Source of the DNA: Candidatus Sulfotelmatobacter sp.
Lineage (GTDB): Bacteria; Acidobacteriota; Terriglobia; Terriglobales; Acidobacteriaceae
NCBI GenBank assembly: GCA_030041475.1
Contig: JASHNU010000079.1
Coordinates: 1 to 64,000 of the forward strand
Direction of reading: 5' to 3'
Length of the DNA: 64,000 bases
Shown here: in pieces, positions 1-7,738 of the stretch
How the letters are laid out: each line of letters starts with the position of its first letter
Position numbering within the stretch: position 1 is the first letter of the stretch
Made by a program: the position numbers and the translations under genes
The notes under the pieces: model-generated
What the model was told of the DNA's origin: nothing
Seen by the model: only the letters and a program-made list of their open reading frames with translations
Database searches by the model: none

Positions 1-222
1 AAGCTCGCTGACCTTCAGCATGAACACCACGAAGTTGTTATCTCGACGCTCCATGCGCATCTTGATCACGACACATGTCTTGAAGTAGTGCTCTTGCGCG
101 GCCAATCCCGCGATGTCCAACAACTTGCTGACAAGCTGATTAGCACCAAGGGAGTTCAACATGGGCGCCTAGTTATGAGCTCTCCCGATACGGTTTCACG
201 GCATCGCCACAAACATCAGTGA
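1..222 (+). CDS. nikR: Nickel-responsive regulator NikR, C-terminal part
   Basis: The frame that is open at the left edge encodes 73 residues and ends in TGA at 220-222. It reads as the C-terminal ACT-like nickel-sensing domain of NikR. The block HHEVVISTLHAHLDHDTC carries the His and Cys pattern that binds high-affinity Ni(II) in Escherichia coli NikR (His87, His89 and Cys95, with an upstream His). It is followed by the family features LADKLISTKGVQHGRL. The N-terminal ribbon-helix-helix DNA-binding domain lies outside the window. NikR represses nickel uptake when nickel is plentiful. The next gene on the same strand encodes a TonB-dependent receptor, a plausible target, and a [NiFe] hydrogenase lies 25 kb away. 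The family call is firm; the target is inferred. Confidence 0.9.
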   Translation, partial: KLADLQHEHHEVVISTLHAHLDHDTCLEVVLLRGQSRDVQQLADKLISTKGVQHGRLVMSSPDTVSRHRHKHQ

Positions 223-568
223 ATACGCACCTTCGTTTCCTAGCTTGAAGCTTGCAAGCGAACCTGATCACCTGGAAAGCCGACGCCCAAACAAAAAGCC
301 GATAGCGACCAATCCGGTCGGCGATGTCCTCCGTAATACCTAGTACGGGTCCGTAAGGGAACCCGCTGCGAATGAACCCCTGCCATATTTACGGATAAAG
401 CCGCGATAGGCGGTCCTGCTTGATTGTTTCGGCAAGTTCATCGCCGATAGGCGATTGCCGGAAAGTAGAAGATTCATCTACATGTCGATGGACTCAGTTG
501 TGTTTCTATTGGTAGCATGATTGTTATATTTGTGCGATTCTAGGTAGCACGAACGGAGAACTCGTAAT
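223..568. promoter_or_regulatory. nikR to TonB-receptor spacer with possible operator repeats
   Basis: No gene is seen in these 346 bases. Near the downstream end a 10-base direct repeat, GGTAGCATGA at 511-520 and GGTAGCACGA at 543-552, brackets an AT-rich stretch. An imperfect dyad (TTGTGC at 530-535 against GCACGA at 547-552) overlaps the second copy. This is a plausible place for a promoter and metal-regulator site. The repeats do not match the E. coli NikR operator GTATGA-N16-TCATAC, so assignment to NikR is inference only. Upstream, 354-392 faintly resembles a cobalamin riboswitch core but lacks enough conserved boxes to be called. Confidence 0.35.
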
Positions 569-3223
569 ATGCCGGTTCCTGAATCACCAACCTCGTGGGG
601 TTACCGTGGCCTGTGCATTGTAGTCCTTCTCATTTTCTGTGCTACAGGGCTCTTCGCAGCAGCCAACGGATGGGTTTCGGGCACTGTGAGCGATTCGAGT
701 GGTGCGGTGATTGCTGGGGCGACCGTGCAGGTTCGGAGCGCGGACGGCACAGTCCAAAGAACGACCCGGACGGATAAGGACGGGGCCTTCATGATTTCTG
801 GGCTCCAGGCCGGTGATTATCGGCTTGTCGTGTCGAATCCCGGTTTTGAAACGAAAGAAATCCCTGTCACCGTAGCTACTTCTGAAACGCCTACCCCGCT
901 GCGCATCGCTCTGGCGGTAGGCGGCGTGAGCACAACCGTTGAGGTGAAGGAGCGGTCTGACAACCTCGTCGGAATTGCCAGTTCCGCCGGCCAGGTGACG
1001 GTCGGTGCAGAAGAACTCCAAAATCGTCCGCTTCTTCGCTCGGGAGAGATTTTGGAGGCGCTTCCCGGCCTCATCATCACGCAACACGCCGGTGGCGGCA
1101 AGGCCAACCAATATTTTATGCGCGGCTTCAATCTCGACCACGGCACGGACTTCGCCATTTTCCTGGACGGCATGCCGCTGAACCTGCCCTCGCACGCGCA
1201 CGGCGAGGGCTACTCGGACATGAACACCGTCATCCCGGAGTTTGTGCAGCGGGTGGATGCCGAGAAGGGTCCTTATTACCCCGATGTCGGCGACTACGGC
1301 TCGGCGGGAAATGCCCATGTCGTGTTTTACAAGACGCTGCCCCAGAACTTCTTCCAGGTTGACGGCGGCATGTACCAGTTTGCGCGGTTTGTTTTCGGCA
1401 TATCGCAAAAGCTCGGCCAGGGCAACTTGCTGTACGGCGGCGAAGCCTATCACGATGGCGGGCCGTGGGTGCATCCGGACAACTATTACAAATTCAACGG
1501 ACTTGTAACCTACAGCCAGGGGACGAAGACGAACGGTTTCAGCATCACCACCCGCGCTTACGATGGAGCGAGATGGAACTCGAGCGATCAGCTCCCTTAT
1601 ACGGCCATACCCGTCGTCGGTTTCTTTGGCTCACTGAGCCCAACGGACGGTGGCAGATCGCAGCGTTATAGCTTGCAGGGCGAATGGCATCACACGGGCG
1701 CAAGTTCTGAAACGTCACTCATGGCCTACGGGTTCTATTACGATCTCAATCTGTTCTCCGATTTCACCTACTACCTGGTCGACCCCTATCTCGGCGACCA
1801 ATTCGAACAGCAGGACAGGCGCTGGGTGGCTGGCTTCGACCTACGCCACACGATCATCGACAAATTCTTCGGCCGCAAGACGGAGACCACATTCGGCATG
1901 CAGCTGCGCAACGATTGGATCCACAACGGTCTTTTCCGAACCGAAGATCGCGTGCGCACGAGCAAAACCTACTACACGGCGAACTACCTGGATGAACCCT
2001 CCACTCTCGATGAGGTCGCGGTTTTGCCCGCGGACACGGATTTGAATAAATTTACCGAGACGATATTAAGTCCGTGGGTGACAAATAAGATTCAGTGGGG
2101 GGAGAGGGTCCGCTCTATTCTTTCCTTCCGCGGCGATTTCGGCGACGGCGTTCTTACGAGCTTTACCAATCCCACCAACCCCAACTATCCCAACGATCTC
2201 TACCCTGCCGGCTTTAATCCCAACACCAACCAATCGATCACCAAGTTTCTGCCCAGCCCCAAAGCCAGTTTGATCTTCGGCCCGTGGGCTAATACGGAGC
2301 TCTACGTACAAGGTGGATTCAGTTACCACACCAACGACGTGCGGGGCTCAACCCAACTGTATGAACCGGTTTCACCGGACTATCCCTACTACAACACGCC
2401 GAACCCCATCAAAATTCCCTTCCTGGTCGAAACCAAAGGCGCGGAAGTCGGGGTGCGCACTGTGGCCGTCCCACAACTGCAAAGCACCGTTGAGATCTGG
2501 TACCTCCACAGTAATTCCGAACTCCTGCAGGATGGCGACACCGGAGGCACGACTCCCTCTGTGGAGTCGAGCAACCGCTACGGCTTGGAAGTTGGCAACT
2601 ATTACACGCCAACGCCACATTTGGTTTTTGACGCTGACTTCGCAGACTCCCGCGCTATCTTTACCCAAAACGATCCATTCGATTCGACGTTTTACACCTT
2701 GACCACGACGGGCCCCCAGCTTTGCGCAAAAAACTCGAATTGCTTCGGGCTCATTCCGACCGGGGGCGGCACCTACCTGCAAAATCCGTATGGCAAGGAG
2801 GTACCCGAAGCAGTTCGGTGGGTGGTGGCAGCAGGGGCCACACTGCAGAATTACAAGGGCTTTTCGGCAAGTTTGCGGCTGCGCTACTTTGGCCCGCGCC
2901 CTTTGACGTCAGACGCAATTTATACTTCACCCTCAACGGCGTTGGTCAACCTGGGGGCCAGTTATAAACTCAACGAGCACTGGAGCCTTTTGGGAGAGGT
3001 TTTGAATTTGTTCAACCGCCGCGATCACGACGTTGACTATGCCTATGTGTCCCAAATTACACCAGCAGCCGGGCTAGGGCTGCCAGCAACACCGCCCACA
3101 ACACTAGCAGGACAGGAGCAGGTTGCGAGTGTTGTGAATGCCAACGCGGCCTTCACAAGGGTGATGCATCCCGTCGAACCTGTTCAGGCACGATTCACTT
3201 TACGTTTTACTTTTGGTCGCTGA
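569..3223 (+). CDS. TonB-dependent outer-membrane receptor with carboxypeptidase-like N-domain
   Basis: This 884-residue protein has a signal peptide (hydrophobic residues about 14-30), then a carboxypeptidase-regulatory-like beta domain at about 36-125, a TonB plug at about 130-250 and a C-terminal beta barrel ending in alternating aromatic residues (RFTLRFTFGR). ATG 569 is preceded by GGAGAA at 555-560. The plug carries a histidine-bearing segment, NLPSHAHGEGYSDMN, and the motif MRGFNLDHGTDFAIFLDG. It imports a substrate across the outer membrane using energy from TonB-ExbB-ExbD. Its position directly after nikR suggests a nickel complex as cargo, but substrate cannot be read from sequence. 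At 884 residues it is shorter than the Oar-like receptors of over 1,000 residues common in this phylum. Confidence 0.88.
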   Translation: MPVPESPTSWGYRGLCIVVLLIFCATGLFAAANGWVSGTVSDSSGAVIAGATVQVRSADGTVQRTTRTDKDGAFMISGLQAGDYRLVVSNPGFETKEIPVTVATSETPTPLRIALAVGGVSTTVEVKERSDNLVGIASSAGQVTVGAEELQNRPLLRSGEILEALPGLIITQHAGGGKANQYFMRGFNLDHGTDFAIFLDGMPLNLPSHAHGEGYSDMNTVIPEFVQRVDAEKGPYYPDVGDYGSAGNAHVVFYKTLPQNFFQVDGGMYQFARFVFGISQKLGQGNLLYGGEAYHDGGPWVHPDNYYKFNGLVTYSQGTKTNGFSITTRAYDGARWNSSDQLPYTAIPVVGFFGSLSPTDGGRSQRYSLQGEWHHTGASSETSLMAYGFYYDLNLFSDFTYYLVDPYLGDQFEQQDRRWVAGFDLRHTIIDKFFGRKTETTFGMQLRNDWIHNGLFRTEDRVRTSKTYYTANYLDEPSTLDEVAVLPADTDLNKFTETILSPWVTNKIQWGERVRSILSFRGDFGDGVLTSFTNPTNPNYPNDLYPAGFNPNTNQSITKFLPSPKASLIFGPWANTELYVQGGFSYHTNDVRGSTQLYEPVSPDYPYYNTPNPIKIPFLVETKGAEVGVRTVAVPQLQSTVEIWYLHSNSELLQDGDTGGTTPSVESSNRYGLEVGNYYTPTPHLVFDADFADSRAIFTQNDPFDSTFYTLTTTGPQLCAKNSNCFGLIPTGGGTYLQNPYGKEVPEAVRWVVAAGATLQNYKGFSASLRLRYFGPRPLTSDAIYTSPSTALVNLGASYKLNEHWSLLGEVLNLFNRRDHDVDYAYVSQITPAAGLGLPATPPTTLAGQEQVASVVNANAAFTRVMHPVEPVQARFTLRFTFGR

Positions 3224-3431
3224 GATTCTGGTTCACTAGAACTTTGGAGAAACCCTTTGACCAATGCCGCGCTTATGGGCCATATGGGAGTTGTCAAAGG
3301 CCCTTACCTCGTCAAGTTCGGGATTTCGAGACCGCGGGGAAAGTGAACTCTCGAAACCCTGATCAGGGAAAAATCCTTCTTGGGACGGATAACGGGCAAG
3401 CCGGAAGCCACGACTGGGCAGAGGAGATGTC

Positions 3432-3830
3432 CTACGAGTGGGCGCCGTGGACGCTGGCGTCGAGTTCGAGCGGAGGGAGCGGGGCGCGGTCGCGGATTTC
3501 CTGGATGCGCGACGTGATGATTGGAGTGGGGTATTGGGGATGGCGGAATTCGAGGTGCATGCCGCGGCCGACGTACTGGAGCTTGAGCATGGAGCCTCCC
3601 CAGGTGGAACCGGCGATGGCGACCTGCACAGGCTCAGGGCAGAACTCAGGGTGGCCGGAGATCAGGGCGTCGCTGCCGCCGAGCAGAACGGCAGTGTAGC
3701 GGTGATGCATAGTCTGGATTTCGAGGACCGTCGCGGGCGGAAGATCGCCAAGAAAAACGCCGCCTTCGATCTCCGACTGGATGATGCTGCGGTTGACCTC
3801 GTCGGCCAGATTGGGATGAGGGTTAAACAT
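3432..3830 (-). CDS. Conserved hypothetical protein
   Basis: A 132-residue protein with no signal peptide or membrane segment. The central part (about residues 30-110) is well ordered and reads like a compact beta-rich domain: ATVLEIQTMHHRYTAVLLGG, then HPEFCPEPVQVAIAGSTWGG, then GMHLEFRHPQYPTPIITSRI. Codon bias favours this strand over the overlapping plus-strand frame, which is low in complexity. The start at 3830 has no strong ribosome-binding site, so a nearby start is possible. It stands alone, convergent with the TonB receptor gene. I do not recognise a function. Confidence 0.65.
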   Translation of the reverse strand: MFNPHPNLADEVNRSIIQSEIEGGVFLGDLPPATVLEIQTMHHRYTAVLLGGSDALISGHPEFCPEPVQVAIAGSTWGGSMLKLQYVGRGMHLEFRHPQYPTPIITSRIQEIRDRAPLPPLELDASVHGAHS

Positions 3831-4247
3831 GCAAATCCCAGGAGCATAGGGTATAGCGTTTCTGGGATGGGGACAAGAGTTCTTTGGGGCGTGGCGGGGA
3901 ACGGCGGAGCATGTCCTTTAGAGGCGGGCCCTGCGGCGCAGGTTGCAGAGAATTGGGCGGCGGGGGCTAAAGCCCCCGTTCTTATTGGCCCTATACGCGG
4001 CGCTGAAGCGCCGCTTTTCCACGGCGGACCGGAGGCAGGAAACGAGGGCAGGGATTCTTCGGCTACGTCGTCCGTCCGCTTCGCGGACGACAACTTCGCT
4101 CAGAATGACAGACCAAAAGCAGGTTCCTCGTTGCTGCGCTCCTCGGAATGACAAACGTTAGGCGCACGGCCGGACAGCCGAAGCGGCTGTCCCTACACAA
4201 GCCATAAGACTGATAGAATTCAACATTAAGGGGTTACTCAGACATTC
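3831..4247. repeat. Intergenic cluster of palindromic repeats
   Basis: There is no gene here. The stretch holds CGGGGGCTAAAGCCCCCG at 3961-3978 and GCGGCGCTGAAGCGCCGC at 3997-4014. Two tails of the type CTCAGAATGACA or CTCGGAATGACAAA follow, at about 4072-4112 and 4120-4155. Last is a stem GGACAGCCG/CGGCTGTCC at 4172-4192 followed by CTACAC. All three styles recur elsewhere in the window. The leader of hpnH (AAGGGG at about 4228-4234) closes the region. Confidence 0.85.
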
Positions 4248-5363
4248 ATGCCAGTTCCTGTGTCACAAATGTGGACGGTGGCGAGCTATGTCGTGCGCCA
4301 GAAGCTCGCCGGGCGGAAGCGGTATCCGCTGGTGCTGATGCTGGAGCCGCTGTTCCGCTGCAACCTGGCGTGCGCGGGCTGCGGGAAGATTCAATATCCG
4401 GCGCACATTCTGAAGAAGGATTTGTCGCCGGAGGAGTGCTTCCGGGCAGTGGAGGAGTGCGGGGCGCCGATGGTATCGATTCCGGGCGGCGAGCCGCTGA
4501 TGCATCCGCAGATTGCGGAGATCGTCGAGGGGCTGGTCGCGCGGAAGAAGTACATCTATTTGTGCACGAATGCGCTGCTGCTGAAGGAGAAGATTGATCA
4601 GTTCAAGCCGAGTAAGTTTCTGACCTTCAGCGTGCATCTGGATGGGCAGCGCGAGGAGCACGACCTGGCGGTGTGCCGCGAGGGCGGGTACGACCTGGCG
4701 CTGGACGGCGTGAAAGAGGCATTGCGGCGTGGGTTCCGGGTGACGACGAATACGACGCTTTTTGATGGGGCGAATCCGAAGTCGGTGCGGGCGTTCTTTG
4801 ACGAGATGATGGAGCTGGGCATCGAGGGGATGATGCTCTCGCCTGGGTACTCGTACGACAAGGCGCCGGATCAGAAGCATTTTCTGGGCCGGGCGCGCAC
4901 GCGGCGGATGTTTCGCGCGATCCTGTCGAACCGGAAAAAGAGTTGGCGGTTCAATCTGTCGCCGCTGTTCCTCGAGTTCCTCATGGGGAAGAGGACGTAT
5001 CCGTGTACACCGTGGGGCATGCCGACCTACAACGTGTTTGGCTGGCAGAAGCCGTGTTATCTGCTGCAGGACGGATACGCGGAGACTTTCGACGAGTTGA
5101 TCAAGACGACTGCGTGGGAGAAGTATGGAACGGAGTCGGGAAATCCGGCGTGCGCGAACTGCATGGTGCACAGTGGGTATGAAGCGAGCGCGGTGAACGC
5201 GACGTTTTCGTCTGTCAGCGGATTTCTGGCGACGGTGAAGGCGACGCTGTTCACGCAGTATCGGGATTACGAGGCGGAGCGGATGCTGGAGGAGCGCGTC
5301 GAGCCGGTGCATCCGCTGGTGCAGATTGCGGCGCCGGGTGAGATGGAAGGGACGAGGGCGTAG
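4248..5363 (+). CDS. hpnH: Adenosyl-hopene transferase HpnH (radical SAM)
   Basis: A 371-residue cytosolic or membrane-associated radical SAM enzyme. It joins the 5'-deoxyadenosyl group from S-adenosylmethionine to diploptene, giving adenosylhopane, the first step towards extended C35 hopanoids. The cluster-binding motif CNLACAGC gives Cys38, Cys42 and Cys45. The family-typical segments [12 protein letters not shown] and [15 protein letters not shown] follow, and the C-terminal half has further conserved cysteines ([20 protein letters not shown] and GNPACANCM). Length fits the family. The rest of the hopanoid pathway is not in the window. The gene is flanked on both sides by palindromic repeats, so it is probably transcribed alone or with the small gene behind it. 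Confidence 0.93.
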   Translation: MPVPVSQMWTVASYVVRQKLAGRKRYPLVLMLEPLFRCNLACAGCGKIQYPAHILKKDLSPEECFRAVEECGAPMVSIPGGEPLMHPQIAEIVEGLVARKKYIYLCTNALLLKEKIDQFKPSKFLTFSVHLDGQREEHDLAVCREGGYDLALDGVKEALRRGFRVTTNTTLFDGANPKSVRAFFDEMMELGIEGMMLSPGYSYDKAPDQKHFLGRARTRRMFRAILSNRKKSWRFNLSPLFLEFLMGKRTYPCTPWGMPTYNVFGWQKPCYLLQDGYAETFDELIKTTAWEKYGTESGNPACANCMVHSGYEASAVNATFSSVSGFLATVKATLFTQYRDYEAERMLEERVEPVHPLVQIAAPGEMEGTRA

Positions 5364-5416
5364 GAAATCCCTACTTCTCGCGCACCGAACGCGCGAGAAA
5401 TGGGGCACCCGGCGCA

Positions 5417-5524
5417 GGGGCTAAAGCCCCGACCCTAATGATCGATTAACGCGGCCCTGAAGGGCCGCTCTTCCACGGGAGTAGTGAACTGAATTGACGG
5501 CACGACTGAAGTCGTGTCCTTCCC
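5417..5524. repeat. Palindromic repeat cluster downstream of hpnH
   Basis: Three perfect or near-perfect palindromes follow each other. They are GGGGCTAAAGCCCC at 5417-5430, GCGGCCCTGAAGGGCCGC at 5451-5468 (followed by TCTTCCACGG, as at 4015-4024), and CACGACTGAAGTCGTG at 5501-5516 followed by CCTTCCC. The last one recurs nearly base for base at 57707-57732. The first two repeat the order and spacing seen at 3961-4024. Confidence 0.9.
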
Positions 5525-5531
5525 ATTTCTT

Positions 5532-6008
5532 ATGACAGGCAAAGAAGCTGGACATCTCGATCATGCGGCCGGTGCGACGGCGCCGCATGCGGGCGTTGCC
5601 GGCCAAGCACAGAATCCTGACGCGCTGGAAGTCGCGCCTGGGACGAAGCACGAGCAGCTGGAAGGTTGGATTCCGGCGCTGGCGAGCGAGGAAGAGCTGC
5701 GCGTGGCGCTGGAGAAGGCTTTCGATTATCGCGGCGATGTGACGATCACCCGCAAGGATGGATCGAGGATCGAGGGCTATGTATTTGATCGGCGGACTGG
5801 GCCGACGCTGAAGGATTCTCTGGTTCGTCTCTATCCGAAGAATTCGGATGAGAAGGTTTCGATTTCCTACGCCGACATCGGCGCGCTGGCCTTCACGGGA
5901 CGCGACACCGCCGCGGGCAAGAGCTGGGAAGCGTGGATGAAGAAATACGCCGAGAAGAAGGCGCGCGGAGAGAAAGATTTGAGTTTGTATTCCGATCCGC
6001 TGGAGTAG
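5532..6008 (+). CDS. Conserved hypothetical protein downstream of hpnH
   Basis: A 158-residue soluble protein of unknown function. The N-terminal 45 residues look unstructured. Residues about 55-120 form a likely small beta barrel (YRGDVTITRKDGSRIEGYVF, then VRLYPKNSDEKVSISYADIG), which recalls Sm-like folds only by pattern. The C-terminus is lysine-rich and helical (WMKKYAEKKARGEKD). A GTG at 5514 would extend the frame, but it falls inside the repeat CACGACTGAAGTCGTG, so ATG 5532 is preferred; neither has a clear ribosome-binding site. Its position behind hpnH may reflect co-occurrence but proves no link to hopanoids. Confidence 0.7.
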   Translation: MTGKEAGHLDHAAGATAPHAGVAGQAQNPDALEVAPGTKHEQLEGWIPALASEEELRVALEKAFDYRGDVTITRKDGSRIEGYVFDRRTGPTLKDSLVRLYPKNSDEKVSISYADIGALAFTGRDTAAGKSWEAWMKKYAEKKARGEKDLSLYSDPLE

Positions 6009-6053
6009 TCCAGGCTTACTCAGCTAAAGCCGCAATTTTGAAGACCCACCTGC

Positions 6054-6073
6054 GGCGCGCCTGAAGGCGCGCC
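6054..6073. repeat. Palindrome between convergent genes
   Basis: GGCGCGCCTGAAGGCGCGCC is a stem of seven base pairs with loop CTGAAG. It belongs to the CTAAAG/CTGAAG palindrome family. It lies between convergent genes, so it may stop transcription from both sides, but no T-run follows. Confidence 0.8.
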
Positions 6074-6108
6074 CATTCAAAGCCGTCCACACAATCCTTC
6101 ATTCCGGG

Positions 6109-6768
6109 CTATTTGGCTGCCGCGGTGAAGCTCAGTCCGTCAATCAGGTCTTCCACTTCGTCGGTTGTACCGGCGATCATTGTGATTGAGACCGCATAGC
6201 CGTGCGAGAGGAGCACGAGCGTGGACTGGCGCAGGACGCGGGTTCCGACATCTTTGTGGAAGTCGCCGCGGGCGAGCGTTGTGGTGCCGATGGCGATGGC
6301 GTAGGGATCCTCGTCAAGGGCGAGGCCCTGGGCTTTGGCGACCTCTTCGATGGGATAAAAATACTCCGCGGCTTCCTTGAGGCCGGGATAAGCCGAGACC
6401 GGTTCGGCGGCGATGACGATGGAAGAATTGATCTCTTGGCCAGGGGCAGCTGGTGGCCGCGAGAAGGCCGCCAGCAGAACTTTGCTGCCGGCGCTGGAAG
6501 CTGGCGGTGGAGACTGCGGGGTGGATTCGGGCTTAGGTGTTTCTTCTTCGGCGGGAGCGTTCATTTCGTCGGTGCGGAGGACCCAGGCGTCGGGAATCTT
6601 GCAGACGAGACCGAGAGTTTTATTGCGATAGACGCTGTTCGAGACGGTGCCGGGGTCGAGGGCGGGAGCGTGTGACTTGGTTTTGGTGGATGACGGCGGG
6701 GATTGCGCGAAAGAAGCGACGGCGAACAGTGCAAGGAAGATCAGACGAAAGTACCGGGGACAGCCCAT
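6109..6768 (-). CDS. Secreted hypothetical protein
   Basis: About 219 residues from the start MGCPRYFRLIFLALFAVASF, which gives a short signal peptide ending near ASFAQS. The open frame extends 32 codons further upstream (to 6864), but that part is not hydrophobic and would bury the signal peptide. A proline- and alanine-rich linker (about residues 70-95) splits a first beta segment (NKTLGLVCKIPDAWVLRTDE) from a C-terminal alpha/beta domain ending LIDGLSFTAA. The pattern resembles secreted acidobacterial proteins with one conserved domain of unknown function, probably periplasmic. No catalytic motif is visible. No obvious ribosome-binding site supports the chosen start. Confidence 0.65.
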   Translation of the reverse strand: MGCPRYFRLIFLALFAVASFAQSPPSSTKTKSHAPALDPGTVSNSVYRNKTLGLVCKIPDAWVLRTDEMNAPAEEETPKPESTPQSPPPASSAGSKVLLAAFSRPPAAPGQEINSSIVIAAEPVSAYPGLKEAAEYFYPIEEVAKAQGLALDEDPYAIAIGTTTLARGDFHKDVGTRVLRQSTLVLLSHGYAVSITMIAGTTDEVEDLIDGLSFTAAAK

Positions 6769-6894
6769 GCTGCTATGGTACGCGAAGGGGCGGAGCGGAG
6801 TGCCGCCCCAAGGGACTCGCGCCCGATCTCCGTCTCCCCCGGTACTGCCATGCAGCGCTTTCACGTTGCGCCGCTTCGCGGCTGAGGCACGAGG

Positions 6895-7311
6895 TCACGC
6901 GGCGCGGGCGCTTTGCGGCTGGGCGCAGTGCGCGCAGCGGCGAGCGTCAATCGGGATCTCGCTGAGGCATTCGGTGCACTTCTTGGTTGTGGGATCGGCC
7001 GGCGCCGGATCTTTGCGCATGCGCGCGACCAGGGCGTTGACCGGAGTCACGACGAAGAAATAGATGGCAGCGGCGATCAGCAGGAACGAAACACAAGCGT
7101 TGATGAAATCGCCGACAGGGAACAGTGTGCCGTTGATGGTGAAGCTGATGGCGGAAAAATCCGGCTTGCCGACGATCGCGGCGATGAGCGGAGTGAGCAA
7201 GTCTTTGGTGAGAGCGGCGACGACACCGCCGAAAGCCGCGCCAATCACGACGCCCACGGCCATGTCGACCACGTTGCCGCGCAGGATGAATTTCTTGAAA
7301 CCGTCTAACAT
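6895..7311 (-). CDS. mscL: Large-conductance mechanosensitive channel MscL with C-terminal zinc-ribbon-like tail
   Basis: A 138-residue inner-membrane channel that opens under membrane tension to release solutes during osmotic downshock. The N-terminus MLDGFKKFILRGNVVDMAVG and first membrane helix (VVIGAAFGGVVAALTKDLL) are typical, and a second helix (about residues 67-88, LLIAAAIYFFVVTPVNAL) follows. ATG 7311 has a strong ribosome-binding site GGGAGGGG, so the 33-codon upstream extension is not used. After the second helix the cytoplasmic tail carries CTEC and CAHC about 12 residues apart, a zinc-ribbon-like knuckle absent from E. coli MscL. Zinc binding is inferred from the four cysteines. 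Confidence 0.93.
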   Translation of the reverse strand: MLDGFKKFILRGNVVDMAVGVVIGAAFGGVVAALTKDLLTPLIAAIVGKPDFSAISFTINGTLFPVGDFINACVSFLLIAAAIYFFVVTPVNALVARMRKDPAPADPTTKKCTECLSEIPIDARRCAHCAQPQSARAA

Positions 7312-7433
7312 AACGCCCCTCCCAGAAATTAAGGTGCTGGCCAATGTATGACAGAGGAGCTGGGAGGTCAAGGGGCGCGGGCTTTTGACGAGTCCTGATT
7401 TTGCTACCATTAGAGGTGCCGAGGTCCGGAAGA

Positions 7434-7667
7434 ATGCCTGAGAGCTAAAACCGCCTTGCTGTCGAGCTCGAGTTCTACAGTGCCCATAAAGACGGATGGC
7501 TTCAAAAGCATTCGGGTGAATACGTGGTGTTAAAGGGAACGCAATTGCTGGGTTTCTACCGTGCGTTCAATGAGGCGTACGCGGCAGGAGTTGGAGCGTG
7601 GGGACCCAGAGTCGACTTTCTCGTGAGGCAGGTTCTTGAGTTCGAGCCTGTGTTCTCAGTGTTCTAA
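7434..7667 (+). pseudogene. Small conserved protein gene with in-frame stop at codon 5
   Basis: From ATG 7434 the frame reads MPES, then TAA at 7446-7448, then 72 open codons to TAA at 7665-7667. The open part reads like a genuine protein: ELEFYSAHKDGWLQKHSGEY, then VVLKGTQLLGFYRAFNEAY, then GPRVDFLVRQVLEFEP. It resembles a widespread family of small proteins of about 80 residues with a KG...G motif followed by a conserved FL(I/V)xxV segment. A ribosome-binding site (GAGG or GGAAG at 7421-7433) sits correctly before ATG 7434, and no in-frame ATG, GTG or TTG lies between the stop and residue 25. It is therefore a nonsense-mutated gene, a sequencing error, or a gene started at an unusual codon. 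Function is unknown. Confidence 0.6.
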
Positions 7668-7738
7668 CCGGTAGTCCCGATTTGTTTTTTCGGTCCCATG
7701 TCGGACGCAAACGATTCCATCTACGCGTAGGCCCATCC

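Noticed and set aside
354-392. Weak resemblance to a cobalamin riboswitch core upstream of the TonB receptor
   Set aside because: GGGAA and GCGAAT-like blocks and CCCCTGCC occur in order, but the conserved GCCACTG box and a matching P6-P7 region are missing; a covariance search would be needed.
3438-4151. Plus-strand open frame overlapping the small minus-strand gene and repeats
   Set aside because: It runs through palindromic repeats and reads low-complexity charged sequence; the minus-strand frame is more protein-like.
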